Assembly: GCA_016702415.1 (NCBI GenBank)
Contig: JADJEA010000001.1
Span: 663,001-727,000 of the forward strand
Reading direction: 5' to 3'
DNA: 64,000 nucleotides
From: Nostocoides sp.
Lineage (GTDB): Bacteria; Actinomycetota; Actinomycetes; Actinomycetales; Dermatophilaceae
Shown: positions 38,618 through 47,174 of the stretch, in pieces
How positions within the stretch are numbered: position 1 is the stretch's first letter
Layout: each line of letters starts with the position of its first letter
The notes under the pieces: generated by a model
Database searches by the model: none
What the model was told of the DNA's origin: nothing
The model's input: the letters and a program-made list of their open reading frames with translations, nothing else
Position numbers and translations under genes: made by a program

Positions 38618-40378
38618 ATGAGCCTGGGCGCACACCCCACCGACACCGGCACGCGATTTCGCGTCTGGGCACCACACGCCGACGCGGTGAGTGTCGTCGG
38701 CGACTTCAACGACTGGGACGAGACGGCCGATCCGATGGCCGGCGAGGACGGCGGGATCTGGTCGGTCGAGGTGGCCGGTGCCCGTCCCGGGCACGAATAC
38801 AAGTTCGTCATCCGCAATGGCGATCAGGTCCTCCACCGCATCGACCCGTATGCCGCGCAGGTCACCAGCTCGGTCGGCAATGGCGTCATCTATGACCACG
38901 GGGCCTTCGACTGGGGTAGCGACGACTTCCACCTGCCGGGCCATCATGAGCTCGTCGTCTACGAATTGCACGTCGGATCGTTTTATCGGCGCAACGAGGA
39001 CGAGGTCGCCACATTGGACCTGGTCACCGAGAAGTTCGACCACCTCGTCAAACTCGGCGTCAACGCCGTCCAGGTCATGCCGCTGGCCGAGTTCGCCGGT
39101 GATCTGTCGTGGGGGTACAACCCGGCGCACATCTTCGCGGTGGAATCGGCATACGGCGGTCCGGATGCCTTCAAGTCGTTCGTCCGGGAGGCGCACGCCC
39201 GCGGGCTGGCGGTCATCCTCGACGTCGTCTACAACCACTTCGGTCCCAGCGATCTGGACCTGTGGCGGTTCGACGGGTGGAGCGAGAACGACAAGGGCGG
39301 GATCTACTTCTACAACGACCACCGCTCGAGCAGGCCGTGGGGCGACACCCGGCCCGACTACGGCCGTGAGGAGGTCCGCCGGTTCATTTTCGACAACGCG
39401 ACGATGTGGTTGAGCGACTATCACGTCGACGGGCTGCGCTATGACATGACGCCCTATATCCGCAGCATCGACGCATCCGGCAAGGACCTGACCGAGGGCT
39501 GGGACCTGATGCGCTGGGTCAACACGACTGTGCGCGAACAGTTCCCGGGCACCATCCTCATCGCGGAGGATATGCAGCAGGATCCGTCGATCACCGCCGT
39601 CGGCGATGACGGGGCGGCCTTTCACGCCCAGTGGGACGGCGCCTTCGTCCACCCGGTCCGCGACGCCATCACCCAGGTGGCCGACGAGTCCCGGTCCATG
39701 GCGGCGATCGCGCAGGCCGTCACCACGACCTACAACGGCGACGCCTTCCAGCGGGTGATCTACACCGAATCCCACGACGAGGTCGCCAACGGCCAGGCGC
39801 GGGTCGCCACCGAGGTCGACGCCGACAACCCCACCGGCTGGCCCGCCCAGAAGCGCTCGACGCTGGGGGCCGCGCTCGTCCTCACCTCCCCGGGCATCCC
39901 GATGCTCTTCCAGGGGCAGGAGTTCCTTCAGGGCGAGTGGTTCCGCGACGATGTCCCGCTCGACTGGGATTTGAGCGAGGAGTTCGCCGGGATCGTCCGG
40001 CTCTATCGCGACCTGATTCGGCTGCGCCGCAACTGGCGCGATTCCACGCGTGGTCTGTCCGGTCATGGGACCGCGATCCTCCACGCCGACGAGGCGGCCA
40101 ATATCCTCGTCATCCACCGGTGGGCCGACGGCGGGCCCGGCGACAGCACGGTGGTCGTGGTCAATCTCTCCGCGCAGGAGCACCACGACTACTCCGTGCC
40201 GATGCCGGCTCCAGGGTTGTGGCGCTTGGAGTTCAACAGCGACGCACGCGCCTATAGCGCGGACTTCGGCGACTTCGTCTCCACCGACACCGAAGCGGGG
40301 GGCGGGGAGGATGGTCCCGCCATGGCGTTGGTCTCGATCGCGCCCTACACGGCGTTGATCTATTCGCTGGCTCCGTGA
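38618..40378 (+). CDS. GH13 alpha-glucan-active enzyme with CBM48 (TreZ/branching-enzyme-like)
   Basis: 586 residues. A CBM48-like N-terminal beta domain (FRVWAPHADAVSVVGDFNDW) is followed by a GH13 barrel. Catalytic triad candidates are Asp276 (DGLRYDM), Glu317 (ILIAEDM) and Asp387 (YTESHDEVANG). Region I is VVYNHFGPSD. The domain order fits glycogen branching enzyme and maltooligosyltrehalose trehalohydrolase, but VYELHVGSF and the short C-terminus do not decide between them. No treY or treS neighbour is seen, so I leave the specificity open. Cytoplasmic. Its 3' end overlaps the convergent MarR gene by 19 bp. Confidence 0.85.
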   Translation: MSLGAHPTDTGTRFRVWAPHADAVSVVGDFNDWDETADPMAGEDGGIWSVEVAGARPGHEYKFVIRNGDQVLHRIDPYAAQVTSSVGNGVIYDHGAFDWGSDDFHLPGHHELVVYELHVGSFYRRNEDEVATLDLVTEKFDHLVKLGVNAVQVMPLAEFAGDLSWGYNPAHIFAVESAYGGPDAFKSFVREAHARGLAVILDVVYNHFGPSDLDLWRFDGWSENDKGGIYFYNDHRSSRPWGDTRPDYGREEVRRFIFDNATMWLSDYHVDGLRYDMTPYIRSIDASGKDLTEGWDLMRWVNTTVREQFPGTILIAEDMQQDPSITAVGDDGAAFHAQWDGAFVHPVRDAITQVADESRSMAAIAQAVTTTYNGDAFQRVIYTESHDEVANGQARVATEVDADNPTGWPAQKRSTLGAALVLTSPGIPMLFQGQEFLQGEWFRDDVPLDWDLSEEFAGIVRLYRDLIRLRRNWRDSTRGLSGHGTAILHADEAANILVIHRWADGGPGDSTVVVVNLSAQEHHDYSVPMPAPGLWRLEFNSDARAYSADFGDFVSTDTEAGGGEDGPAMALVSIAPYTALIYSLAP

Positions 40379-41019
40379 TGGTGACCGTGCGCGTCCAGGT
40401 GGCCGTCTCGGGGCGGGTCGGGCGGCGCGGCCAGTAGCGACTGCAGGATTCGGGCGAGGTCACTGCGGTCTGCGTCGGTGAGCCGGCCGAAGTATGCGTC
40501 CGCTCCGGCCTGGCGCGCCGCCGCGACCCGGCTGGCGGCGCGGGCTCCCGCCGAGGTCACCGAGAGCAGCACCGCCCGCCGGTCCGCGGGATCGGGTCGA
40601 CGCTCGATGAGACCGCGGTCCTGCAGGGCGTCGGCGACCTCCGTAGCGGATCTGGGGGCGATCCGGAGCCGCTCGGCGAGCGCGGACAGTCGAAGCGGCC
40701 CGGTCGTGTCGATGATCCGCAGCGCGCGGCCCTGGTGGGGGGCGAGGTCGAGATCGTCGGGAAGGACCGTCCAGGTATGCCGCAGCGCCCGCACCGCCCG
40801 CCCCAGCAGCACCTCGAGTCCGTCGTCGCCGAGAGACCCGAGGGCGCTGTGGCCGTCCGCTTCGCCCTGGCCGTCCGCTTCGCCCCGACCCTCCGCTTCG
40901 CTCCGACCCCCCGCTTCGCCCTGGCCCTGCGGTCGGCCCGGGCCTGCCGGCGCGACCTGGTCGCCGACGGGGGACGCAACCGGCAGTGATCCGGGAGTCG
41001 CGCGGTCCGCGGGGGGCAT
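40360..41019 (-). CDS. MarR-family regulator with repeat-rich N-terminus
   Basis: A winged-helix regulator; the core is GLEVLLGRAVRALRHTW, LRLSALAERLRIAPRSATEVADALQDRGLIERRPDPADRRAVLLSVT. The first 60 residues are a low-complexity GEADGQ-type extension encoded by an 18-bp repeat (40855-40926), unlike normal MarR proteins. The C-terminus is histidine-rich (HLDAHGHHHG), which might bind metal. ATG 41019 is preferred; an upstream TTG at 41055 is possible. Divergent from an ABC exporter with palindromes between them, so it probably represses the exporter and itself. Confidence 0.82.
   Translation of the reverse strand: MPPADRATPGSLPVASPVGDQVAPAGPGRPQGQGEAGGRSEAEGRGEADGQGEADGHSALGSLGDDGLEVLLGRAVRALRHTWTVLPDDLDLAPHQGRALRIIDTTGPLRLSALAERLRIAPRSATEVADALQDRGLIERRPDPADRRAVLLSVTSAGARAASRVAAARQAGADAYFGRLTDADRSDLARILQSLLAAPPDPPRDGHLDAHGHHHGASE
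40855..40926. repeat. 18-bp in-frame repeat in the MarR gene (4 copies)
   Basis: Units of GTCCGCTTCGCCCTGGCC with a few substitutions, four in a row, encode the GEADGQ-type N-terminal extension. Confidence 0.88.
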
Positions 41020-41058
41020 GGGCGCAGCATACGCCGATTTGCCGGGTTCCCACAACGT

Positions 41059-41069
41059 GAGGTAACCTC
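41059..41069. promoter_or_regulatory. MarR operator candidate 1
   Basis: GAGGTAACCTC is a palindrome around a central A, 40 bp before the MarR ATG and 48 bp before the exporter start. Confidence 0.65.
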
Positions 41070-41077
41070 TACAAATG

Positions 41078-41092
41078 GTGAGGCAACCTCAC
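41078..41092. promoter_or_regulatory. MarR operator candidate 2
   Basis: GTGAGGCAACCTCAC has perfect 6-bp arms around CAA and shares GAGG/CCTC arms with the site at 41059. It lies 24 bp before the exporter GTG, where binding would block transcription. Confidence 0.72.
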
Positions 41093-41116
41093 TATCACAC
41101 GGAAAGGAGACCGCTC

Positions 41117-43075
41117 GTGGACAACGACCCGCTCTCCGGCGGGGGCCGACGCGGCCCCCAGAAGGCCGACCCCCGCGATCGAGCCCAGTTGGCGCTCTCG
41201 CCGGTCGACAGTTCGCGCGTCCTCGCGCTCTTCGCGCCCCATCGTGGCGCCATCGCCCTCGTCCTGGCGATCATCGTCGCGGCGTCCGTCCTCGGACTGG
41301 CGCAACCCTTCCTGCTGCGCAGCGTCATCGACGATGCGCTGCCGCACAACGACATCCGTCTCCTCCTGCTCGCCGTGGGCGGCATGCTCGCCGTCACGGT
41401 CACGACCTCCCTGCTCGGGGTGGTCCAGACGTGGGTCTCCACCAAGGTCGGGCAACAGGTGATGCATCGCCTCCGCGCCGACGTCTTCGCCCACTTGCAG
41501 AAGCAGTCGCTGGAGTTCTTCACTCGCACCCGGGGCGGTGAGATCCAGTCCCGGATCGTCCAGGACATCGGCGGGATGCAGTCGGTGGTCACCTCGACGG
41601 CGACGTCGATCGCCGCCAACCTCACCACCGCCGTCGGGACGGCCGTCGCCATGGTCGCCCTCAGCTGGCGCCTGAGTCTGCTCTCGCTCCTGGTCCTGCC
41701 GCCGGCGATCTGGCTCACCCGCCGGGTCGCCCTGATGCGGCGGGAGATCACGGCCGCGCTCCAGGCCCGCCTGGCCGATATGCACGTCCAGGTCGACGAG
41801 GGCCTGTCGGTCAGCGGGGTGCTGCTGACCAAGACCCTGGGTGCCGGGCAGCTGGCGAGTACCCGCTTCGAGTCGACCTCGGCAGAACTCGTCGATCTCG
41901 AGCTCCGCTCCGCCCTCGCCGGCCGGTGGCGGATGGCGACGATGTCGATCGTCTTCGCCGCGATCCCGGCGCTGATCTACCTGGCCGCCGGGTTCCCGGC
42001 CACCAGTGGCGGCATGAGCATCGGCACCCTCGTCGCCTTCACCGCGCTGCAGGCCGGGATCTTCCGCCCGGTGATGGGGATGCTCAATGTGGGTGTGTCG
42101 TGGATCAGCTCGATGGCGCTGTTCAGCCGGATCTTCGGCTACCTCGATCTGGTCACCGATGTCCCGGCGCCGGTCGAGCCCGTGCCGGTCGACCTCGCTC
42201 GCGTGCGCGGCGAGGTGCGCCTCGACCACGTCACCTTCGCGTATGCCGACGGCGGCCCACCCGCGGTCGATGACGTCTGCCTCGTGATCCCGGCGGGGTC
42301 GAGCCTGGCCCTGGTCGGGGACACCGGCTCGGGCAAGTCAACCCTCGGGTCGCTGGTGGCCCGGCTGCGCGACCCGCAGTCCGGGACGGTGTCCATCGAC
42401 GGTATGCCGCTGCCCTCCCTCGCCCAGGAGAGCCTCGCCGCCATCGTCGGGGTCGTCTCCCAGGAGACCTACCTCGTGCACGACACCATTCGCGCGAATC
42501 TCCTTCTCGCCCAGCCCGATGCGACCGAAGCGGAGCTATGGTCGGCGCTGGCGGCGGCCCAGGTCGCCGACCTCGTTGCCGGCCTGCCGGACGGCCTCGA
42601 CACCATCGTCGGATCGCGCGGCCACCGGTTCTCCGGCGGCGAGAAGCAGCGGCTCGCCGTTGCCCGGACGATCCTGCGCGACCCGGTGGTCCTCGTCCTC
42701 GACGAGGCCACCAGCGCGCTGGACAACCGGACCGAGCGCGCCCTCCAGGAGGCGCTCGATCGCCTCAGCCAGGGCCGGACCACCATCACCATCGCCCACC
42801 GCTTGAGCACGATCCGCGACGCCGACCAGATCGCCGTCCTCGACCGCGGCCGGGTCGTCGAGCTCGGGACGCACGCGACGCTGATGGCACGCGGTGGCCG
42901 GTACGCGCGGCTGGTCGCGGCGGGTGAGAGCGCGGCGGGTGAGAGCGCGTCAGGTGAGCGCGGTGCAGATGAGAGCACGGCGGGCCAGAGCGCGTCAGGT
43001 GAGAGCGCGCCGGGCCAGAGCGCGCCGGGAGGGGTCGAGGAGGGGGAGCGCACGGCATACGACCAGGCGGCGTGA
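41117..43075 (+). CDS. ABC exporter half-transporter (multidrug/lipid type)
   Basis: 652 residues: a six-helix membrane domain, then a nucleotide-binding domain with Walker A GDTGSGKST (Lys407), signature FSGGEKQRL near 505 and Walker B VLVLDEATSALD. GTG 41117 is chosen because GGAAAGGAGA ends 6 nt before it; an ATG at 41075 lies inside the operator. It should act as a homodimer. The tail after about 602 is a Gly-Glu-Ser repeat encoded by 15-bp units (42919-43035). Control by the divergent MarR regulator is likely, with drug or lipid as inducer. Confidence 0.93.
   Translation: MDNDPLSGGGRRGPQKADPRDRAQLALSPVDSSRVLALFAPHRGAIALVLAIIVAASVLGLAQPFLLRSVIDDALPHNDIRLLLLAVGGMLAVTVTTSLLGVVQTWVSTKVGQQVMHRLRADVFAHLQKQSLEFFTRTRGGEIQSRIVQDIGGMQSVVTSTATSIAANLTTAVGTAVAMVALSWRLSLLSLLVLPPAIWLTRRVALMRREITAALQARLADMHVQVDEGLSVSGVLLTKTLGAGQLASTRFESTSAELVDLELRSALAGRWRMATMSIVFAAIPALIYLAAGFPATSGGMSIGTLVAFTALQAGIFRPVMGMLNVGVSWISSMALFSRIFGYLDLVTDVPAPVEPVPVDLARVRGEVRLDHVTFAYADGGPPAVDDVCLVIPAGSSLALVGDTGSGKSTLGSLVARLRDPQSGTVSIDGMPLPSLAQESLAAIVGVVSQETYLVHDTIRANLLLAQPDATEAELWSALAAAQVADLVAGLPDGLDTIVGSRGHRFSGGEKQRLAVARTILRDPVVLVLDEATSALDNRTERALQEALDRLSQGRTTITIAHRLSTIRDADQIAVLDRGRVVELGTHATLMARGGRYARLVAAGESAAGESASGERGADESTAGQSASGESAPGQSAPGGVEEGERTAYDQAA
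42919..43035 (+). repeat. 15-bp in-frame repeat at the ABC exporter C-terminus
   Basis: About eight degenerate units of GGTGAGAGCGCGNCG encode GESA/GQSA repeats after the nucleotide-binding domain. Confidence 0.85.
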
Positions 43076-43120
43076 CCCGTCGCCGGTCGCACGGGCCAGC
43101 AGCTCAGCCGGCCCGGCGAC

Positions 43121-43360
43121 TCAGCCGTGCCAGCGCGCCCAGGCGGCCTGACGGGTGGTGCCGGAGGCGTCGCCGACGGCCGCCCAGGACGTGGTCTCGG
43201 CGAGCAGCCGCGCCGAGCGGCCCAGCGCCTCGCCCACGACCGCGCTCAGCGTGAGCAGCGCGTCGAAGGCCTCATGATCGGGCGTGGCCGCGATGCGTTC
43301 GACGGCCTCCAGCGCGGCCGTCCGGTCGCGGGCCACGGCATCCGCCTGGGCTTTGGGCAC
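43121..43360 (-). CDS. Small HTH-like protein overlapping the C45 gene end
   Basis: 79 residues from GTG 43360. The second half, LLAETTSWAAVGDASGTTRQAAWARW, looks like a helix-turn-helix, so a small DNA-binding protein is possible; the first half is an amphipathic helix. The gene overlaps the preceding C45-like gene by 89 nt in another frame and is probably translated by coupling. There is no better start closer to the C45 stop. Function unknown. Confidence 0.55.
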   Translation of the reverse strand: MPKAQADAVARDRTAALEAVERIAATPDHEAFDALLTLSAVVGEALGRSARLLAETTSWAAVGDASGTTRQAAWARWHG

Positions 43361-44639
43361 CGGGAACCTCCACCGTGATCGTCTCGTCGGGATCGTCGAA
43401 CCGGCGCGTCCAGGTGCGGCCGGGCCAGTGGTAGTCGAGCGTACCGGCCCGCGGGTGGTACGCCGCGGCATACAGGCTCCCGAACCCGATGTCGTAGCGC
43501 GTCGCTCGCACCGGGTCGCTCAGGAACGCGGGCACGACCACCTTGGCCGGCGCCCGGTCGGCGGCGAGTCGGGAGAGCGCGGCATGGCGTTCGGGGCTGC
43601 GGATGCTCGCGGCCGCGGCGGGGTACTCCACGACATCGAGGCGCTGGTTCGTCGCTACCGTCTGCGTGGAGACGTGGGCGTCCTCGCCCGGCGCGACGAA
43701 GACGGTGGCGGCCGCGCCGTCGCGGTCGACGACGGTGACGTTATAGGCCTGCGCGACCGGGATCGTCCGGATGCGCCGGACCGCCTCCGCGACGTCGCCA
43801 CACTCCTCGAGCAGCGCCCGCAGCACCAGGGGTATGCCGAATCCCACCCCCGACCCGGGCCGCCCGCCATAGGTCAGGGAGATCGCCAGACCGTCCTCGT
43901 TCATCCCGTCGACCAGCCCCCAAAGGCAATCGCTGGTGCCGATCACCCGGCGGCTGCCGGAGTAGTTCGTCGAGGCGACGACCCCCTCGAACAGGCGCGG
44001 GTCGTAGTCGTAGCTGCGAACCAGGACCGGCTCCGGGTCCGTGAGCGCGATCTGGCTGCATCCGCTCAGGAAGGGCGTCGGCCGCCACAGGCTCAGCAGC
44101 CGTCCGGCGTCCTCGGGTGTGGCCCCCGTCGTCTGGGCCGCGAGGTCGACCAGGTGCTCCCAGGTCGGCACGAGGGCGGGCAGGTGGCGGCGCAAGGCCT
44201 CCCGGGACTCACGCAGCGTGGGCATCGCGCCGGCCGGGCGGGCCCGGAACCACCCGTCGTATGCCGGCCACGTCGCCCCCGCGAGCGCCTGCCACCGCGC
44301 TCCGGGGGTCGCCTCCCGATAGGCGTGCATGGTCAGGACGAGGGCGGGTGCCGCCTCGCCGATCGGCGTGGCGTGCTGAGTGCGCGCCGTCGCCGACGCT
44401 GTCGTGGCCCGGGTCGTGGCCCTGGTCGTGGGTCGGGTCGTGGGTCGGGTGGTGGCCCGGGTCTCGGGCCGGTGAATCGTCGTGGGCCGGGGACTGGCCG
44501 CGGGCTGGTGGACAGGCGCGTCTTGGCGGGCGGGGGCCGGCCGCGCGGGGTAGGCCGCGGCATACGCCAGGCCGTAATCGATCCACCCGCGCCAGTCGGT
44601 GACGTCGCGGGGCGGCTGGGGAATTGTCAAGGTTCGCAT
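43272..44639 (-). CDS. C45-family autoproteolytic acyltransferase/hydrolase
   Basis: 455 residues. N-terminal-nucleophile hydrolase of the acyl-CoA:6-aminopenicillanate acyltransferase group. SGCSQIALTD places the predicted self-cleavage between Gly193 and Cys194, and NYSGSRRVIGTSDCLWGLVDGMNEDGLAISLTYGG is the typical core. A Thr/Arg/Pro repeat (about 60-82) is encoded by 12-bp units and lies in the propeptide. The start 44639 (MRTLTIPQPP) leaves the inverted repeat at 44652-44678 as operator. Natural substrate unknown; many members are amidases or ceramidase-like. Confidence 0.85.
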   Translation of the reverse strand: MRTLTIPQPPRDVTDWRGWIDYGLAYAAAYPARPAPARQDAPVHQPAASPRPTTIHRPETRATTRPTTRPTTRATTRATTASATARTQHATPIGEAAPALVLTMHAYREATPGARWQALAGATWPAYDGWFRARPAGAMPTLRESREALRRHLPALVPTWEHLVDLAAQTTGATPEDAGRLLSLWRPTPFLSGCSQIALTDPEPVLVRSYDYDPRLFEGVVASTNYSGSRRVIGTSDCLWGLVDGMNEDGLAISLTYGGRPGSGVGFGIPLVLRALLEECGDVAEAVRRIRTIPVAQAYNVTVVDRDGAAATVFVAPGEDAHVSTQTVATNQRLDVVEYPAAAASIRSPERHAALSRLAADRAPAKVVVPAFLSDPVRATRYDIGFGSLYAAAYHPRAGTLDYHWPGRTWTRRFDDPDETITVEVPGAQSPGGCRGPRPDGRAGGRRTHRGHARS

Positions 44640-44651
44640 GACGTCAATGAT

Positions 44652-44678
44652 TGCTTGACAACGCACAACTGTCAAGCA
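44652..44678. promoter_or_regulatory. Inverted-repeat operator of the C45 gene
   Basis: TGCTTGACA and TGTCAAGCA form perfect 9-bp arms around a 9-nt spacer. Extra half-sites (TGTCAAGG at 44624, CCTTGACA at 44681) flank it. Each arm contains a TTGACA -35 element, and for the minus strand TTGACA-N17-AATCAT is a possible promoter, so a repressor bound here would cover the -35. No regulator gene is adjacent. Confidence 0.72.
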
Positions 44679-44752
44679 GACCTTGACACGAACTCGGCGC
44701 GGAGTCGGCCGGGTGGAGCGGTGCGCGCGATCACCGGGTGCACCGGAACGGC

Positions 44753-44801
44753 GATCGGCCCGGCGCCCGACGGAGGTCGTCCGTCCGGCGCCGGGCCGAT
44801 C
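44753..44801. terminator. Hairpin terminator of the glutaryl-CoA dehydrogenase operon
   Basis: GATCGGCCCGGCGCC (44753-44767) pairs perfectly with 44787-44801. It lies 14 bp after the minus-strand stop of the dehydrogenase gene. Confidence 0.85.
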
Positions 44802-44814
44802 CCCCGGGGGTTCG

Positions 44815-45999
44815 TCAGCGGAAGGCCGGCAGGCCGGTGAGGGTCTGCCCCACGACGAGGGTGTGCATCTCGACGGTGCCCTCGTAGGTGAGGACCGACT
44901 CGAGATTGTTCATGTGCCGGATGACCGGGAACTCCAGCGAGATCCCATTGGCGCCGAGGATCGTCCGCGCGGTCCGGCAGATGTCGAGAGCGGCGCGGAC
45001 ATTATTGAGTTTGCCGAGGCTGACCTGCTCCGGGCGCAGCGTGTGCGCATCCTTCCGGCGGCCGAGGTGGTGGGCCAGGAGGAGGCCCTTGCTGTACTCG
45101 AGGTACATCTCGGCGAGCTTGGCCTGGGTGAGTTGGAATCCGCCGAGCGGCTTGCCGAACTGCTCCCGCTCGCCGGCATAGGTGATGGCCGCCTCCAGGG
45201 CCGAGCGGGCCGCCCCGAGCGATCCCCAGACGATGCCGTAGCGAGCCTCGTTGAGGCAGGACAGCGGGCCCTTGAGCCCACGCACCTCCGGGAAGACCGC
45301 ATCGGCGGGCAGGCGGACGTTGTCGAGGACGAGTTCGCTGGTCACCGACGCGCGCAGCGACATCTTGTGCTTGATCAGCGGTGCCGAGAAGCCGGGGGTG
45401 TCGGTGGGGACGGCGAAGCCACGGATACCTTCATCGGTCTGGGCCCACACGACCGCGACGTCGGCGATCGAGCCATTGGTGATCCACATCTTCGCCCCGT
45501 TGAGCACCCAGTCGTCGCCGTCGCGCTTGGCGGTGGTGCGCATGCTGCCGGGGTCGGAGCCGTGGTCGGGCTCGGTGAGGCCGAAACACCCGATGAGGGT
45601 TCCGGCCGCCATCCCGGGCAGCCATTGCTGCTTCTGCTCCTCGGTGCCCCAGCGCCAGATCGCGAACATCGCCAGCGATCCCTGGACCGAGACCAACGAG
45701 CGGATGCCGGAGTCGCTGGCCTCGAGCTCCAGACAAGCCAGGCCGTACTCCACCCCGGACATCCCCGCGCAGCCATATCCGGTCAGGTGCATCCCGAGGA
45801 CGCCGAGTTCACCCAGCTCCCGGGCGAGTCCGCGGATGTCGTCGATCTCGCCGCGCTCGAACCAGTCGGCGACGAAGGGATCGATCCGCTTCTCGCACAT
45901 CGTGCGCACGGATTGACGGATGGCGAGTTCGTCCTCGCTGAAGAGATCGTCGAGACCCGCAAAATCGAGTCGGTCGTGAAGGGAGGGGATGGTGCTCAC
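44815..45999 (-). CDS. gcdH: Glutaryl-CoA dehydrogenase
   Basis: 394 residues. FAD enzyme that oxidises and decarboxylates glutaryl-CoA to crotonyl-CoA. GIRSLVSVQGSL keeps the Arg (Arg100 here) that in human GCDH (Arg94) binds the glutaryl carboxylate, which argues against an ordinary fatty acyl-CoA dehydrogenase. Glu373 in YEGTVEMHTL is the catalytic base; CFGLTEPDHGSDPGSM is the GCDH-type flavin block. GTG 45999 has AGGAG upstream and overlaps the CoA-transferase stop by 4 nt. Last gene of the gabT-aldH-CoA-transferase-gcdH operon. Confidence 0.93.
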   Translation of the reverse strand: MSTIPSLHDRLDFAGLDDLFSEDELAIRQSVRTMCEKRIDPFVADWFERGEIDDIRGLARELGELGVLGMHLTGYGCAGMSGVEYGLACLELEASDSGIRSLVSVQGSLAMFAIWRWGTEEQKQQWLPGMAAGTLIGCFGLTEPDHGSDPGSMRTTAKRDGDDWVLNGAKMWITNGSIADVAVVWAQTDEGIRGFAVPTDTPGFSAPLIKHKMSLRASVTSELVLDNVRLPADAVFPEVRGLKGPLSCLNEARYGIVWGSLGAARSALEAAITYAGEREQFGKPLGGFQLTQAKLAEMYLEYSKGLLLAHHLGRRKDAHTLRPEQVSLGKLNNVRAALDICRTARTILGANGISLEFPVIRHMNNLESVLTYEGTVEMHTLVVGQTLTGLPAFR

Positions 46000-47174
46000 G
46001 CGAGGCTCCTGGTCGGCTGGTGAAGGGGTGCGGTGGGGTCGGTGCCGGCGAGCCAATCCTCCACGAGGGCGGTGTGCTCCCCGACGTCAGGTGGGGCAGT
46101 GGCCCCGTCGAGGGCCGCGCCGGAGAACAGGATCGGGTTGCGGACCTGCTCCGGGTGGTCGTCGCCGACCGGGAATGTGGGGGCGAGCCCGAGCTCGCGG
46201 GCCCGAGCGAACGCGGCGCCGAGGTCGTTGACGGGTCCCGCCGCAACACCCGCGGCGAGGATGAGCGCCTCCCAGTGGGCGGCGGTGTCGGTGCGCAGAC
46301 GCTCCTCCAGAGCGGCCACCAGGTCGGCCCGGTTGGCCACCCGGTCGGCATTGGTCGCATACCTCGGGTCCGTCGCCAGTTCCGGTATGCCGAGCGCTCC
46401 CGTCAGGCGCGCGAACTGCCCGTCGTTGCCGCAGGCCACCGCCAGCGCGGTGTCGGCGCACTGCAGGGGTTCGTATGGCGCGATGCTCGGGTGCGCATTC
46501 CCCATCGCCCGGGGCGCGACCCCCGTGGCGAGATAGGCGCTGGCCTGGTTGACCAGGGAGCCGAGGAGGCTGGAGACGAGGTTGACCTCGATCCGCTCGC
46601 CGACCCCCGTCGCCGCGCGCTTCTGCAGCCCGGCGAGGATGCCGATCGTCGCATCCTTGCCGGTCAGGACGTCGACGAGTGCGACGCCGACCTTCTGCGG
46701 CTCGCCGTCCCGGGCGCCGGTGATGCTCATGAGCCCACCGACGGCCTGGGCGACGAAGTCGTAGCCGGGCAGCGATGCCCCTGCGCCGGAACCGAATCCG
46801 GTGACCGAGGCATAAACGATGCCGGGATTGACGGCGCGGACATCGGCATACCCCAGACCGAAGCGGTCCATCGTCCCCGTCATGAAGTTCTCGACCAGCA
46901 CGTCGGCCCGCCGCGCCAACTCACGGGCCTTGGCCAGATCGGCGGGATCGCTCAGATCCCAGGCGACGCTGAGCTTGCCGCGGTTGAGCGCCTCGAAGTA
47001 GGAACTCGCGTGCGTCGTCCAGGGCGGACCCCAGGCCCGGGTGTCGTCCCCACGACCGGGGCGCTCGACCTTGACGACGGTCGCGCCGAGATCGGCGAGA
47101 TACATCGTCGCCAGCGGACCGGCGAGCACCCGGCTGAAGTCGGCGACCAGGACACCGGTCAGGGGACGGCGCAT
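45996..47174 (-). CDS. CaiB/BaiF (class III) CoA-transferase, probable glutarate CoA-transferase
   Basis: 392 residues starting MRRPLTGVLVADFSRVLAGP. Family blocks include YLADLGATVVKVERPGRGDDTR, LVENFMTGTMDRFGLGY, and GYDFVAQAVGGLMSITG, where the catalytic Asp is expected. Such enzymes move CoA between carboxylates; human SUGCT makes glutaryl-CoA from glutarate. Its 4-nt overlap with gcdH makes glutarate the most economical substrate, but adipate or another dicarboxylate cannot be excluded. It overlaps the aldehyde dehydrogenase end by 16 nt. Confidence 0.88.
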   Translation of the reverse strand: MRRPLTGVLVADFSRVLAGPLATMYLADLGATVVKVERPGRGDDTRAWGPPWTTHASSYFEALNRGKLSVAWDLSDPADLAKARELARRADVLVENFMTGTMDRFGLGYADVRAVNPGIVYASVTGFGSGAGASLPGYDFVAQAVGGLMSITGARDGEPQKVGVALVDVLTGKDATIGILAGLQKRAATGVGERIEVNLVSSLLGSLVNQASAYLATGVAPRAMGNAHPSIAPYEPLQCADTALAVACGNDGQFARLTGALGIPELATDPRYATNADRVANRADLVAALEERLRTDTAAHWEALILAAGVAAGPVNDLGAAFARARELGLAPTFPVGDDHPEQVRNPILFSGAALDGATAPPDVGEHTALVEDWLAGTDPTAPLHQPTRSLA

